A DNA stretch of 64,000 nt from the NCBI GenBank assembly GCA_964649895.1, contig CAZYRX010000006.1, forward strand, positions 1 to 64,000, read 5' to 3'. Under the pieces are notes generated by a model. It worked only from the letters and a program-made list of their open reading frames with translations. It had not been told where the DNA came from and made no database searches. The DNA comes from Halanaerobium sp964649895. Lineage in GTDB: Bacteria; Bacillota; Halanaerobiia; Halanaerobiales; Halanaerobiaceae. Shown in pieces: positions 8,309 to 18,600 of this stretch. Position 1 is the stretch's first letter; the number at the start of each line of letters is the position of its first letter. The position numbers and the translations under genes were made by a program.

Positions 8309-10828
8309 ATGTTAACAGTAATAAAAAATTTCAAGAATATATTCAAAAAGAAGAGATTTCTAATATTTATAATAATTTTCTCCTTTCTTATCTATTATAT
8401 TTCTGACAGATATCTCAGCTATTTGCAGCTTTTTATACTGCTTTTATTTGCAGCAGGAGAATCATTAATATTTTTTTTAATGCAGAAGAATAAATTCTAT
8501 CTTTTGTATCTGCATGCTGCTTCACTGCTTACCTCATTATGGATAATTTCTTTTGCTGACCCAAATCTGTTTTATCCTTTAACTTATGCAGAGTACTATA
8601 ATTTTGATTTTTATCTGCTTATCTATCCAGCTCTAATTTTTATATCATTATTTTTTACAGAACTTTTTCCAGCTAAATTTTCAAAAACAATTATATTAAT
8701 GATTTCAGTATATTCTTTTCTCCTCCTTTTACTTTCGATGCTCTCAGCAGAAACTAAAATTTATTTACAGTTATTTGTCTGCATATTGAATATTATGATA
8801 CTTATTTACTTTACTATCACAATAGCCAGAGTTCATTTTGAAAATGAAATAGATGTGTCAGATTTTCTATGGGCACTTATCTTTTTCAGCACAATGCTTA
8901 TAGTATTTTATGCAGATTATATTTTTGATTTAAATATTGAAGTAAATCTACAGGCAGCGGTTTTTACCTTCATTCTCATTTTAGATATAATTATGCTGAA
9001 AATTATGTCAGTTGAAAGAAAAGAAAGTAGGCAGAATAATTTAGAACTTGAAACCGAAAAAAACCGTTTGAAAAAATCATTAGAAATAAAACAGGAATTT
9101 ATAAAGGATAGAATGACTAGATTCGATTATTTGGAAAAAAGTATACTTTCCAGCCAAGAAAATATTATGCAGAACTCTAATGTAATAAGAGAAGATTTTG
9201 AAGAAAAACTGGCTGAAATAATAGAAAAAGAGCAGGCACTCAGCTATTTTGCAGCTAATACAGCAGAATATCTGAACATAGAAGATAAAAAAAATGTGTT
9301 GGATATTAAAAAATATGAACTCAAGGAAATTTTGGAAGAAGCACTGCAGCTCAGCAAAATATATAATTATGAAAATGAAGTAGAACTTAAAAATCTTATT
9401 AAAGCAAATAAATATCTTGTGGAAACCGACAAAAAATACTTTAAACAGCTTTTCTTTACCCTTTTTGATATTATAATCAGTTCTGCAGCTGATTCATCAA
9501 TTTTTTTAAATGCCGAGCTGGATAAAAAAATAAGTTTAAATATAATCATAGAAGCAGATAATTTAATATTTATGAGATCTGATGGGAAAATGGATGATAA
9601 TGAGTTTGACACTGTTGAAAGTATTTTAGAATTTAAATATCTAAAATTGAATCAACTGCTTGACATTTTGGACATAGAAATGAAGTTTGAAAAAATGGGC
9701 AGTACTAAAATGCAGTTAAACCTTAAATTAAAGGGAAGTATATATAATGACTTTTATGAAGTCAAAGAATTAAAAAAGATGCCTGAACTAAATACCGAAT
9801 TCGAAAAAATTAAAATGACTACTAAAAATAATAGATATTATAATTCTAGAATAATTATTTACTCTAAAGCAGATGAAAATAATCTGAAGCTTTTAGAAGA
9901 CTTTAATATTCTCAGTGATTACAGTTTTATTAAAGTGAAAACGGAAGAAGAGCTCTTAGAACAAAGTGATTCTGATACAGTCTTGGTCATTATTGATATA
10001 TATTCTCTTACAGATGAGGAAATTAACATATGCAGCAGTATTAGAGAGCGTTTTAAATTCTTTGAATTACCAATTTTGATTGTAGCATCACATAATTTGC
10101 CGCAAAACCTCTTGAAAAGTTATGAGATTGGTATAAATGATTTTGTTAAAAAGCCTTTTGAAATAAATGAGCTCCGCAGCAGAATTAGAACTCTGATTAC
10201 TTTAAAAGCAAAAGTTGAAGAAAGTCTGCAGAGGGAACAGGATTATCTTAGAGCACAAATAAAGCCTCACTTCTTATATAATACTCTTGATACAATAGCA
10301 TACTTATGTGAGACAAACACCAGCCTTGCAGGAGAGCTGATTATTGATCTTGCAAACTATCTGCGCTACAGTTTTGATTTTGACAGCTCAGATCAATTTG
10401 TGCCTATAGAAAAAGAGCTGGACTTGGTAAAGTTCTATACATCTATTCAAAAGGAGAGATTTAAGGATAAGTTCGAAATCATTTATCATATAGATGGAGA
10501 ACTTGACTTTAAAATACCCCCCTTTGTTATTCAGGAACTTGTAGAAAATTCTTTAAAACACGGGTTGAAAAAAACGAAGAATAACTACCTTATCGAGATC
10601 TTTGTTAAAGAAGAAAAACATTATAATCAGATAAAGGTTAGAGATAATGGAGTTGGAATAGAAGAAGCAGAAATTGAAAAAGTTTTCTCTGAAAACAGCA
10701 GCAGCGAAGAGAGGCATAAAATTGGCTTAAAAAACATAAATCAGCGTCTTAAGCGGCAGTTTAATGAAAGTATAGATATTGAACAGAATAGAGAGGGTAC
10801 AGCAGTAAAATTTAAAATTCCAAAATAA
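8309..10828 (+). CDS. Membrane hybrid histidine kinase: degenerate kinase, internal REC, C-terminal LytS-type kinase
   Basis: 839 aa. Residues about 15-235 hold seven or eight hydrophobic membrane segments. About 245-490 is a coiled coil and a region shaped like HisKA-HATPase but without recognisable H, N or G boxes, so probably inactive. About 505-630 is REC-like, with a single DIYSL in place of the phospho-acceptor strand and K in FVKKPFE. About 635-839 is a complete His_kinase/HATPase of the LytS/YpdA class: H654 in QIKPHFLYNTLD, N-box QELVENSLKHG and RDNGVGIEEAE. The active kinase is therefore C-terminal, and the middle domains may be sensory or allosteric. ATG at 8309 with GGAGG. It follows the SARP response regulator and precedes the GGDEF-like sensor (37-bp gap), so it is probably co-transcribed with it. 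Confidence 0.85.
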   Translation: MLTVIKNFKNIFKKKRFLIFIIIFSFLIYYISDRYLSYLQLFILLLFAAGESLIFFLMQKNKFYLLYLHAASLLTSLWIISFADPNLFYPLTYAEYYNFDFYLLIYPALIFISLFFTELFPAKFSKTIILMISVYSFLLLLLSMLSAETKIYLQLFVCILNIMILIYFTITIARVHFENEIDVSDFLWALIFFSTMLIVFYADYIFDLNIEVNLQAAVFTFILILDIIMLKIMSVERKESRQNNLELETEKNRLKKSLEIKQEFIKDRMTRFDYLEKSILSSQENIMQNSNVIREDFEEKLAEIIEKEQALSYFAANTAEYLNIEDKKNVLDIKKYELKEILEEALQLSKIYNYENEVELKNLIKANKYLVETDKKYFKQLFFTLFDIIISSAADSSIFLNAELDKKISLNIIIEADNLIFMRSDGKMDDNEFDTVESILEFKYLKLNQLLDILDIEMKFEKMGSTKMQLNLKLKGSIYNDFYEVKELKKMPELNTEFEKIKMTTKNNRYYNSRIIIYSKADENNLKLLEDFNILSDYSFIKVKTEEELLEQSDSDTVLVIIDIYSLTDEEINICSSIRERFKFFELPILIVASHNLPQNLLKSYEIGINDFVKKPFEINELRSRIRTLITLKAKVEESLQREQDYLRAQIKPHFLYNTLDTIAYLCETNTSLAGELIIDLANYLRYSFDFDSSDQFVPIEKELDLVKFYTSIQKERFKDKFEIIYHIDGELDFKIPPFVIQELVENSLKHGLKKTKNNYLIEIFVKEEKHYNQIKVRDNGVGIEEAEIEKVFSENSSSEERHKIGLKNINQRLKRQFNESIDIEQNREGTAVKFKIPK

Positions 10829-10865
10829 TAAATGCTAATTTTATCTTGAAAGGGGAAATACTGTA

Positions 10866-12356
10866 GTGTTTAAATTTCTCAAAAAATACAAATACATCTT
10901 TATAATTATTACCCTGGTTATTATTTTTTCAATCTTATATTTTAATTATCAGAATGCAAAGTTTACAATTGAAGAGTCTTATCAGAAAAAAAGGGAGCTT
11001 GTTGAATACAATATTGTTAAATATTTTCATTATTTGAATGACAGCTTCAGTATAGTAGAAAAACAGCTGAATCAAGATATGGAAGAAAAATCAAAACAGC
11101 TCTTAGAACTTTATGAAGAAAATCCAGATGTTTACAGTTGGAATCTAGAAGCCTTAGATGAAGAGTTTGAAGGTTATCATATTTATGTAATTGATGAAAA
11201 TTTAAAAGTGATAAGGTCAACCTATGCCCCTGATCTCGGACTGGATTTTAACCGCTTTGTAAGTTTTTCCAAACTGCTTCGCAGCCGGTTAAAAGGAGAT
11301 AGTTTTGCTGTAGACAGGATGGACCAGCAAATTAATACTATGAAGATCAGTAAATTCAGCTATCAGCCTACTCCTGATAATAAATACCTGCTGGAATTAA
11401 GTGCCAAAATGGATGTGCTTTATCCTGTGTTAAATGAGATTAATGTATATACTGAAGCTGAGAAAATGATTGATAATTATCAATCTGTAGAAGAAATTTC
11501 ATTTTACAAATATAGTCCGGAAACAGGTATTGCCGGGGAATTAAGCGGTGAAAATGAAGGAGTTTATCTAGAGCTTCCTCCTTCAGAATCAGAAGATGTA
11601 AAACAGGTTTTTGAGGAGCAGAAACGGCTTAACACTGCTTTTGAGGAAGGCAATTACAGCAGGAGTTATTTCCCTATATTTACTGAAGATGAAGCCGGCA
11701 GCTGGTGGGATGCTTTTGTAGTTGGTATTAAGTATAATAATGATTATATGCTTCAGGAGATTTCAGGGATAAGAAATCTTTTTTTAATTAATGGTTTGAT
11801 TATGCTGATTGTCTTTGTTGTATTTACAAGTTCTATAGTTTATCTGCTGAGAAGATTTGAATATATGGCTTATCATGACAGCCTGACTGGTTTAGCTAAC
11901 CACACACTTTTTTCTACACAATTGGAAGATAATCTGAGTGAAGAAGAAAATAAAGCAGTAATTTTTGCAGATATTAATGATTTTGAAGAGATCAATGCTA
12001 GATTTGGACATGAAATGAGTGAACTAATTATAGAAAAAGCTGCAGCCAGGTTGAATAAGACTTTTAAAGGCTGGGATGAGAAAGAAGATCTCTGCCGGAT
12101 TGGTGGAGTTAAGTTTGCAGCAGTATTTTCGGGTTTTGATTCTCAAGCCGAACTTGATAAAGCAGCTGGAGAAATAATTGGAGCTTTTAATATACCACTT
12201 GAGATAGGAGAGAACAAATTTTTTATCAGCTTAACCTTAGGTATAAGCATCTATCCAAGGGATGGTAAAGATATAGAAACACTTTTTAAAAAAGCAGACT
12301 ATGCCCTTTATAAAGCAAAAAATGAGCAAACAGATTATTTAATTTATGATGAATAA
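10866..12356 (+). CDS. Membrane sensor with degenerate GGDEF domain
   Basis: 496 aa. A membrane segment (about 8-27), a roughly 270-residue extracytoplasmic sensor region (possibly CACHE-like), a second membrane segment (about 303-325) and a GGDEF-fold domain (about 335-496). The signature motif is RIGGVKF (residues 411-417) instead of RxGGDEF, DSLTGLANHTLF replaces the usual NRR, and no RxxD inhibitory site is seen. Diguanylate cyclase activity is therefore unlikely. It may bind nucleotide or simply dimerise and signal. The start is GTG at 10866 with AAAGGGG upstream. It lies 37 bp after the kinase gene and is likely part of the same signalling unit. Confidence 0.85.
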   Translation: MFKFLKKYKYIFIIITLVIIFSILYFNYQNAKFTIEESYQKKRELVEYNIVKYFHYLNDSFSIVEKQLNQDMEEKSKQLLELYEENPDVYSWNLEALDEEFEGYHIYVIDENLKVIRSTYAPDLGLDFNRFVSFSKLLRSRLKGDSFAVDRMDQQINTMKISKFSYQPTPDNKYLLELSAKMDVLYPVLNEINVYTEAEKMIDNYQSVEEISFYKYSPETGIAGELSGENEGVYLELPPSESEDVKQVFEEQKRLNTAFEEGNYSRSYFPIFTEDEAGSWWDAFVVGIKYNNDYMLQEISGIRNLFLINGLIMLIVFVVFTSSIVYLLRRFEYMAYHDSLTGLANHTLFSTQLEDNLSEEENKAVIFADINDFEEINARFGHEMSELIIEKAAARLNKTFKGWDEKEDLCRIGGVKFAAVFSGFDSQAELDKAAGEIIGAFNIPLEIGENKFFISLTLGISIYPRDGKDIETLFKKADYALYKAKNEQTDYLIYDE

Positions 12357-12639
12357 ATTGAGCAGTATTATGATTTGTATAATCATCATTTATTTTAAAA
12401 AAATATATATTTCAACAAGTGCTTTAAATTCTCTTTTTAAATTTTTGAGAGAATTTATGGCACTTTTTTTATTTTTCAGCTGTTTTTAGGCTGATTTGGG
12501 ACCATTTTTTAGATTGCTTTTAGATTATTATGATAATATATATTTTAGATATTCTTACAGTCGATATAATTATATCCAATTTATATCTAATTATCTTTTG
12601 GTTTTCCAAATTGGAGGTGTTTAATATTACTTTCTACCT

Positions 12640-12879
12640 AACTCAAGTAGACCCATTAAATAGGGAAAAAGATTCTGCAGTAAGCTCTTTTTTTGATGAG
12701 ATTAAATATTATTCTAGTCCGATTCCAAAGATACAGCTGTAATATTGATCATGGGGGATAGAAAAAGAGCTGCTGAAGCATATAAAGTGGGAGCAGATGA
12801 TTATATTATAAAGCCTCTAAATTTAGAGCGTTTACATAAAGCAGTAAAAAATATAAATCACAGGAGGGAACAAACATGA
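12640..12879 (+). pseudogene. Remnant of a response-regulator receiver domain
   Basis: In the frame ending at 12879, 53 codons (from 12718) read DTAVILIMGDRKRAAEAYKVG then ADDYIIKPLNLERL. This is the C-terminal half of a REC domain, with its ADDYxxKP signature. The beginning is missing. The adjacent frame ending at 12742 carries FFDEIKYYSSPIPK, which would fit just before it if a frameshift occurred near 12735. No ribosome-binding site is seen for the fragment. Its stop TGA overlaps the ATG of the next gene (ATGA). The preceding 12357-12639 is AT-rich with no recognisable gene; an open frame from 12530 looks non-coding in its first half. Confidence 0.6.
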
Positions 12880-15575
12880 AGTTTATCAAATACAATTTTC
12901 CTTTTTTAATTTTATTTACATTTCTATTAATTTTATTAATAGTTTTTAGCTCAAATGCAGATATATGTGCTGAAAATATTCAGACTGATGATATTCAGGC
13001 TGAAGAGCAGGATAGTTTTTATGAGTCGGAAATTTTTATAGCTTTAGCAGAACTATATTTCGGTAGTAATTCCATTGAAGGTAATCTAGAACTAGTAGAA
13101 GAAAATGACACTTTTGCTGAAGAAGTAGACATGGGAAGGATTTCTTTTTATCTCAAGGGAAAGATAAAGGGCAAATACCTATTGACTGCCTGGTTTGATA
13201 CAGAAGAGCAGAAAATAGATGAGCTATTTAAAAATTTAGATGAACGTAAAAAAGATTCTCCGTTTGAAAAAATAGATGCAGAAAAATATTATCCGATTTA
13301 TGGTGATGATTCAACTGTCAGTTCTCAGGTTAATACAGCCGGCAAACTATATATTGCTCTAGAATCAGAAACTTTTAAAGCTCTCTGGGGTAATTATAGG
13401 GTTAATCTTGATCAGAATCAGCTGATAAATTTCAGAAAAAGCCTCTATGGTTTGAACATCAGCTATGATAATCGTCTTAAAATTGACAGTTTTTTACATC
13501 AGCCATTTACTCAACAAAAACAGGATGAGCTGGAGCTCACAGGTGGTATATTATATTACCTAAATAATGATGATATTACAGCAGGCAGTGAAGCTGTTAC
13601 TTTAGAGTTAAGAGATGCTTCAACAGATAGGGTATTATCTGAAAAGGACTTAGTGCCTGGAATCGACTATCAAATTAACTACCTGCAGGGCAGGATAATT
13701 TTAAAGAATAAAACTGAATTAATAAATGTCGGTGACTTAATTGAAAATGAAGAGGGAGAAGATAAGTATTATCTTAGAGTTAATTATGAGGTAGATTATG
13801 ATTATCAGGATGGAGATTATGACAGTTATGGAGTTGAAAGCTCTTATCAACTAAGCGATAATTTAGTTTTAAGTGGAACATCTATAAAAGAAAAAGATCA
13901 AAATGGTGAAACATATAAAATTGAGGGATATAACTTAACTTACAGCAGTGAGAAAACAGATCTCAGCCTGGACTGGGCAGCTTCAGAAAATATCATTGCA
14001 GGCAGATATTTTTCTGATGATGGTGGTATTACATATGAGGAAGTAAATATCAGCAATGCAGAAAATGCAGAAGCCTGGAATCTGGAGCTGAAGAGAAAAC
14101 TGACTGACAATATTGTTTTAGATACATATTACATAGATAAAGAAGCAGGTTTTAACAGCAGCAGTAGTTATACAGATGAGGATAAAAGAGATTATGGAAT
14201 TGAAGCTTTAATCAGAGGAGAGAGGTTTAATAACAGCTTAAGTTTTTCTAAAAGTGAAACAGAGAGCGAAGCAGAAACCGATACTGAAGAGATAATAAAA
14301 ATCAAAAGCGATTTTGACTACAGTGATAAAACAGATTTAAAGCTTGAACTGCAGAACAAAAGGGAAAAAGCTGATTCAGTTCAAGTAGAAGATATACTAA
14401 CAGCTGCCCTGGGCTTAGATTATATGCTGACAGATAACAGCAGTATTTATGCTTCACAGCAGCTGACCCTTTCTAATGACAGCAGCAGTGATGAATATGA
14501 TATTACAACTTTAGGCGGCAGCTATAATAAAGATAAGTGGAGCTTCAATGCCCAGGCAGAAGCAGGAGATAAAGAAAGCTTAAGTTTTGGAACCGGCTAT
14601 AGAGTTAATGAAAAAAGTGAGATTTATACAAATTTAGAGCGGGATTTAAGTGATGACAGTTCAACCACGACCACAGTTGGTACAAATTCTAAAGTTAATG
14701 ATAAAACAGACCTCTATGGAGAATACAGGATAGAGGACAGCAGTGATCAAGAAGAGAGAAGTAATGTAGTTGGATTGGATTATTCACCTTTAAAAGGACT
14801 GGTAATGAGCCTTGATTATTCTCAGAGTGATGTGGTCAGAGCTGAAGAAGATAATTTTAAGAGAGAAATAATAGGGTTTGGGATAAGCTATATAAAGGAC
14901 AATTTAAAAACTTCAAATAGATTGGAATACAGAAAAGATGAAGACAGAGAAGATTTAGAGCAGTTTATATTTAAATCAGATCTAAACTGGAAGTACAGTC
15001 AGGCTCTGAGTCTGCTTTCAGAAATAGAGTACTCCATTGAAAAAAAAGCAGAGGAAGATGAATATTTAGATGGAACATTCGGCTTTGCCTACAGACCTGT
15101 AAAACATGACCGCTTAAATGTTCTCGGCAAGTATTCTTACATAAAAGAGGATAATTATCTAAGAGATGAAGATGAGTTTGGAGTTTATGCAGCAGAAAAA
15201 GCACAGGTTTTTTCTTTAGATTTCATCTTTGACCTTAATTCAAGCTGGCAGCTGGCAGAAAAGCTGGCCTATAAAAATGGGGAGATAAAGCTCAATTCAG
15301 TTAATGATGACTGGACAAGCAGTGAGACCTACCTCTGGGTTAACAGAATAAATTATCAGCTCAGAGATGATATAGAGTTATTCACTGAATACAGGATTTT
15401 AGAGAACAAATTAGCTGAAGATAAAAAGAGCGGCTTTTTAATTGGAGGTTACAAGAGATTTGCAAATAACCTCAAGTTAGGTGCAGGCTATAACTTTACT
15501 GACTTTAATGATGATCTAACCGATTTGAGTTATGAGGCAGACGGTTGGTTTGTGAATATTATAAAAGCGTGGTAG
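12876..15575 (+). CDS. Predicted outer-membrane beta-barrel protein
   Basis: 899 aa. An N-terminal hydrophobic export signal (about residues 7-28) is followed by a roughly 280-residue soluble part with PGIDYQINYLQGRIIL. From about residue 310 to the end come many short alternating strands of amphipathic type (for example DNLVLSGTS, TDLSLDWAAS, LKLGAGYNFTDF), and the chain ends in an aromatic residue (IIKAW), as barrel proteins do for assembly by BamA. It is very acidic. The xIDYxxGxIxL type of motif is known from large outer-membrane secretion or anchoring barrels such as SprA. Homology to those is not claimed, only the pattern. It lies 91 bp before the giant surface protein, so a role in exporting or holding that protein is inferred. 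ATG at 12876 with AGGAGGG. Confidence 0.7.
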   Translation: MKFIKYNFPFLILFTFLLILLIVFSSNADICAENIQTDDIQAEEQDSFYESEIFIALAELYFGSNSIEGNLELVEENDTFAEEVDMGRISFYLKGKIKGKYLLTAWFDTEEQKIDELFKNLDERKKDSPFEKIDAEKYYPIYGDDSTVSSQVNTAGKLYIALESETFKALWGNYRVNLDQNQLINFRKSLYGLNISYDNRLKIDSFLHQPFTQQKQDELELTGGILYYLNNDDITAGSEAVTLELRDASTDRVLSEKDLVPGIDYQINYLQGRIILKNKTELINVGDLIENEEGEDKYYLRVNYEVDYDYQDGDYDSYGVESSYQLSDNLVLSGTSIKEKDQNGETYKIEGYNLTYSSEKTDLSLDWAASENIIAGRYFSDDGGITYEEVNISNAENAEAWNLELKRKLTDNIVLDTYYIDKEAGFNSSSSYTDEDKRDYGIEALIRGERFNNSLSFSKSETESEAETDTEEIIKIKSDFDYSDKTDLKLELQNKREKADSVQVEDILTAALGLDYMLTDNSSIYASQQLTLSNDSSSDEYDITTLGGSYNKDKWSFNAQAEAGDKESLSFGTGYRVNEKSEIYTNLERDLSDDSSTTTTVGTNSKVNDKTDLYGEYRIEDSSDQEERSNVVGLDYSPLKGLVMSLDYSQSDVVRAEEDNFKREIIGFGISYIKDNLKTSNRLEYRKDEDREDLEQFIFKSDLNWKYSQALSLLSEIEYSIEKKAEEDEYLDGTFGFAYRPVKHDRLNVLGKYSYIKEDNYLRDEDEFGVYAAEKAQVFSLDFIFDLNSSWQLAEKLAYKNGEIKLNSVNDDWTSSETYLWVNRINYQLRDDIELFTEYRILENKLAEDKKSGFLIGGYKRFANNLKLGAGYNFTDFNDDLTDLSYEADGWFVNIIKAW

Positions 15576-15666
15576 AAAATGATTTTGTTCTGTGAAATCG
15601 GTTTAAAATACTTAAAAGATGAAGAAATATGATTGTTTTAGAAAATATATTTAAGGAGTGAATATA

Positions 15667-18600
15667 ATGCTTCAAAATAAATATAATAAATTAACAGTAA
15701 TTACAGTTTTAATATTTATGTTAACCCTCTGCAGTGGAATAACTGCAGCCCAGTGGAATGGCTCAGGAACAGAGATTGATCCTTATCAGATTGCTACAGT
15801 AGAGGATTTGATTAAATTATCGATTAGTTCTGAGCACTGGGATAAACATTTTGAGCAAACAGCTGATATTGTTTTTAATGCAGATGAAGCTCAGGTAGAC
15901 TGGGACAACAGCGGCTCTGCCGGACCTGTGGAAGGCTTTTCACCGATTGGTGCAGATCCAAATGATGGTGGTACCACCTTCACCGGCTCATACGACGGCG
16001 GCGAATATACGATAGACAATTTATTTATAAATCGGGATTCAAATGATGAGATTGGTTTGTTCGGATACACCGATGGTGCCACTATTACCAACACCGGCGT
16101 GACCAATGTAGATATTACAGGAAATAATTATGTCGGCAGCCTGGTGGGGTATAATAATTCTTCCACCGTCAGCAACAGTTACAGCACCGGCAGCGTTACC
16201 GGCATTAATGGTGAAGCTGGTGGCTTGGTGGGGAAGAATGATAATTCTTCTACCGTCAGTAACAGTTACAGTACGAGTGAAGTGAATGGTAAATCTGCAG
16301 TCGGTGGCCTGGTGGGGAATAATAATTATTCTACCGTCAGTAAGAGTTACAGTACTGGCTGCGTTTCCGGTAGAGATGCTGTTGGCGGCCTAGTGGGGGA
16401 AAATGATAATTCCACCATAAGTAACAGTTACAGCACCGGCAGCGTTACCGCTACCGTCAGTTCTCCAAACCCTGCTTATGCTGGCGGCCTGGTGGGGATG
16501 CAGACTGATAATTCCACCATAAGTAACAGTTACAGCACGGGTGATGTAAATGGTGAATGGGCAGTCGGCGGCTTGGCTGGGGGGAATGAATATTCTTCCA
16601 CAATCGAAAACAGTTACAGCACTGGCAGTGTTACTGGTGGTGATAGGTTCGTCGGCGGTTTCGTTGGAATTACAGATGATATTTCTGATCTAACTAATTC
16701 TTTTTGGAATAAGACTGTAGAACCCACTGATAATGGTATCGGCACCGGTTTAACTTCTGCACAAATGCAGAATGTGGCTGCCTTTACCGATGAATCTAAT
16801 ATGTGGCTTTCTTCCGCCTGGGATTTTGTTACAGATCCTAATGATGATTCAGTATCCAATGACGACTGGGATATGGACCAGCAAGAAACTGTTAATGATG
16901 GATATCCCATTTTAAGCTGGCAGGATGGGGCTGATGATTATTTGGAAGAATCCAACCTTGTGATACTTGAGTTTACATTGAATGCAGGCGATCAAATAGC
17001 TCTCCCGCTTTATGGCACGGTGGATGTTAGCGTAGATTGGGGCGATGGAAATTCAGATACTTATACTGATACGGGAAATAAAAGTCATACTTACGGTTCA
17101 GATGGAGTTTATACAGTGACGATAGACGGAACGCTTACACAGTTTGGGAATTCTAGTTGGGGCTGGACAGGTTCAAATAAACTGAAAAAAGCTGTAAGCT
17201 TTGGCGATGTTGGTTTAACCTCTCTCAGTGGTGCTTTCAATGGTGCTTCCAGTCTGACGGATGTTCCGGCTTCATTGCCTGCAGATGTTACGGACTTAAG
17301 TTCGATGTTCAGTAATGCTACTGCATTNNNNNNNNNNNNNNNNNNNNNNNNNNNNNNNNNNNNNNNNNNNNNNNNNNNNNNNNNNNNNNNNNNNNNNNNN
17401 NNNNNNNNNNNNNNNNNNNNNNNNNNNCATTGCCTGCAGATGTTACGGACTTAAGTTCGATGTTCAGTAATGCTACTGCATTTAATGACAGCAATATAAC
17501 CGTTTGGAATGTAGGCAATGTAACCGATATGTCCAGTATGTTTTATCAAGCAGATGCTTTTAATCAAGATATAAGCTCCTGGGATGTTAGTAGTGTCACA
17601 TCTATGGTTTCTATGTTCGATAAAGCATCTTCTTTTAATACAGATATCAGCTCTTGGGTTGTCAATTCCGTCAAGGATATGTCTGGTATGTTTTACCAAG
17701 CAGATGCTTTTAATCAAGATATAAGTTCCTGGGATGTTAGTAGTGTCACTTCTATGAGATCTATGTTCAATGAAGCCACCTCTTTTAATCAAGATATTAG
17801 TTCTTGGGAGGTTAGTTCGGTTACCAATATGAGTAGTATGTTTAGGGGTGCAGATGCCTTTAATCAAGATATCAGTGGCTGGGATGTAACTAGTGTTACT
17901 GATATGAGTTTTATGTTTGAAAATGCAACTCTAAGCACATCCAATTATGATAAACTTCTTAACGGATGGGCAGCACAATCCGTGCAAAATGGTGTTTCTT
18001 TTCATGCCGGAAACAGCCAGTATTCACCAGAGGCAGCGGAAGCTAGGCAAAGCCTGATCGACGATGACGGCTGGACCATTACAGATGGTGAACCAGCCCA
18101 GATGTTTTCTGGCGGCTCCGGATCGGAAGGCGACCCTTACCATGTTGCGAGTCTGGATGACTTGAGATACTTGTCGGAACATCCATTATACTGGGATTCT
18201 CATTTTAAGCAAACAGCTGATATTGATGCTTCAGATACAGAAAACTGGAACGATAATGGTCTTGGTGGTTCCTATGCTGGTTACTATGGCTTCTCGCCGA
18301 TTGGGAATAACAATACACAATTTAAAGGTTCTTATGAAGGACAAAATTATACGATAGATAGCTTGTATATCAATCGTCCAGAAGAAAATAATATCGGTTT
18401 GTTCGGTTATGGTAAAGATGCTAAAATTACAGCAATCGGCCTTACAAATGTTGAAATCTATGGTGGAGAAAATGTAGGCAGCCTCATAGGATTTTCACAA
18501 TATGCAGATATATCTGATTCCTATGCAAAGGGCTCTGTTTCCGGAGATATTAACAATGTCGGAGGAATTATAGGACAAAATGAGGAGACATCTCTCTCCA

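Noticed and set aside
12530..12742. 70-codon open frame
   Set aside because: Its first half is very AT-rich, has no ribosome-binding site and resembles no protein. Only its end fits as the frameshifted part of the REC remnant.
15658..17454. Separate 598-aa gene before the gap and a 2652-aa gene starting with TTG at 17430
   Set aside because: The 55-bp identical flanks show one gene interrupted by a scaffold artefact; the TTG 'start' has no ribosome-binding site.
17451..17867. 138-codon minus-strand open frame rich in repeats
   Set aside because: It is the antisense shadow of the periodic DUF285 repeats, with no start signal.
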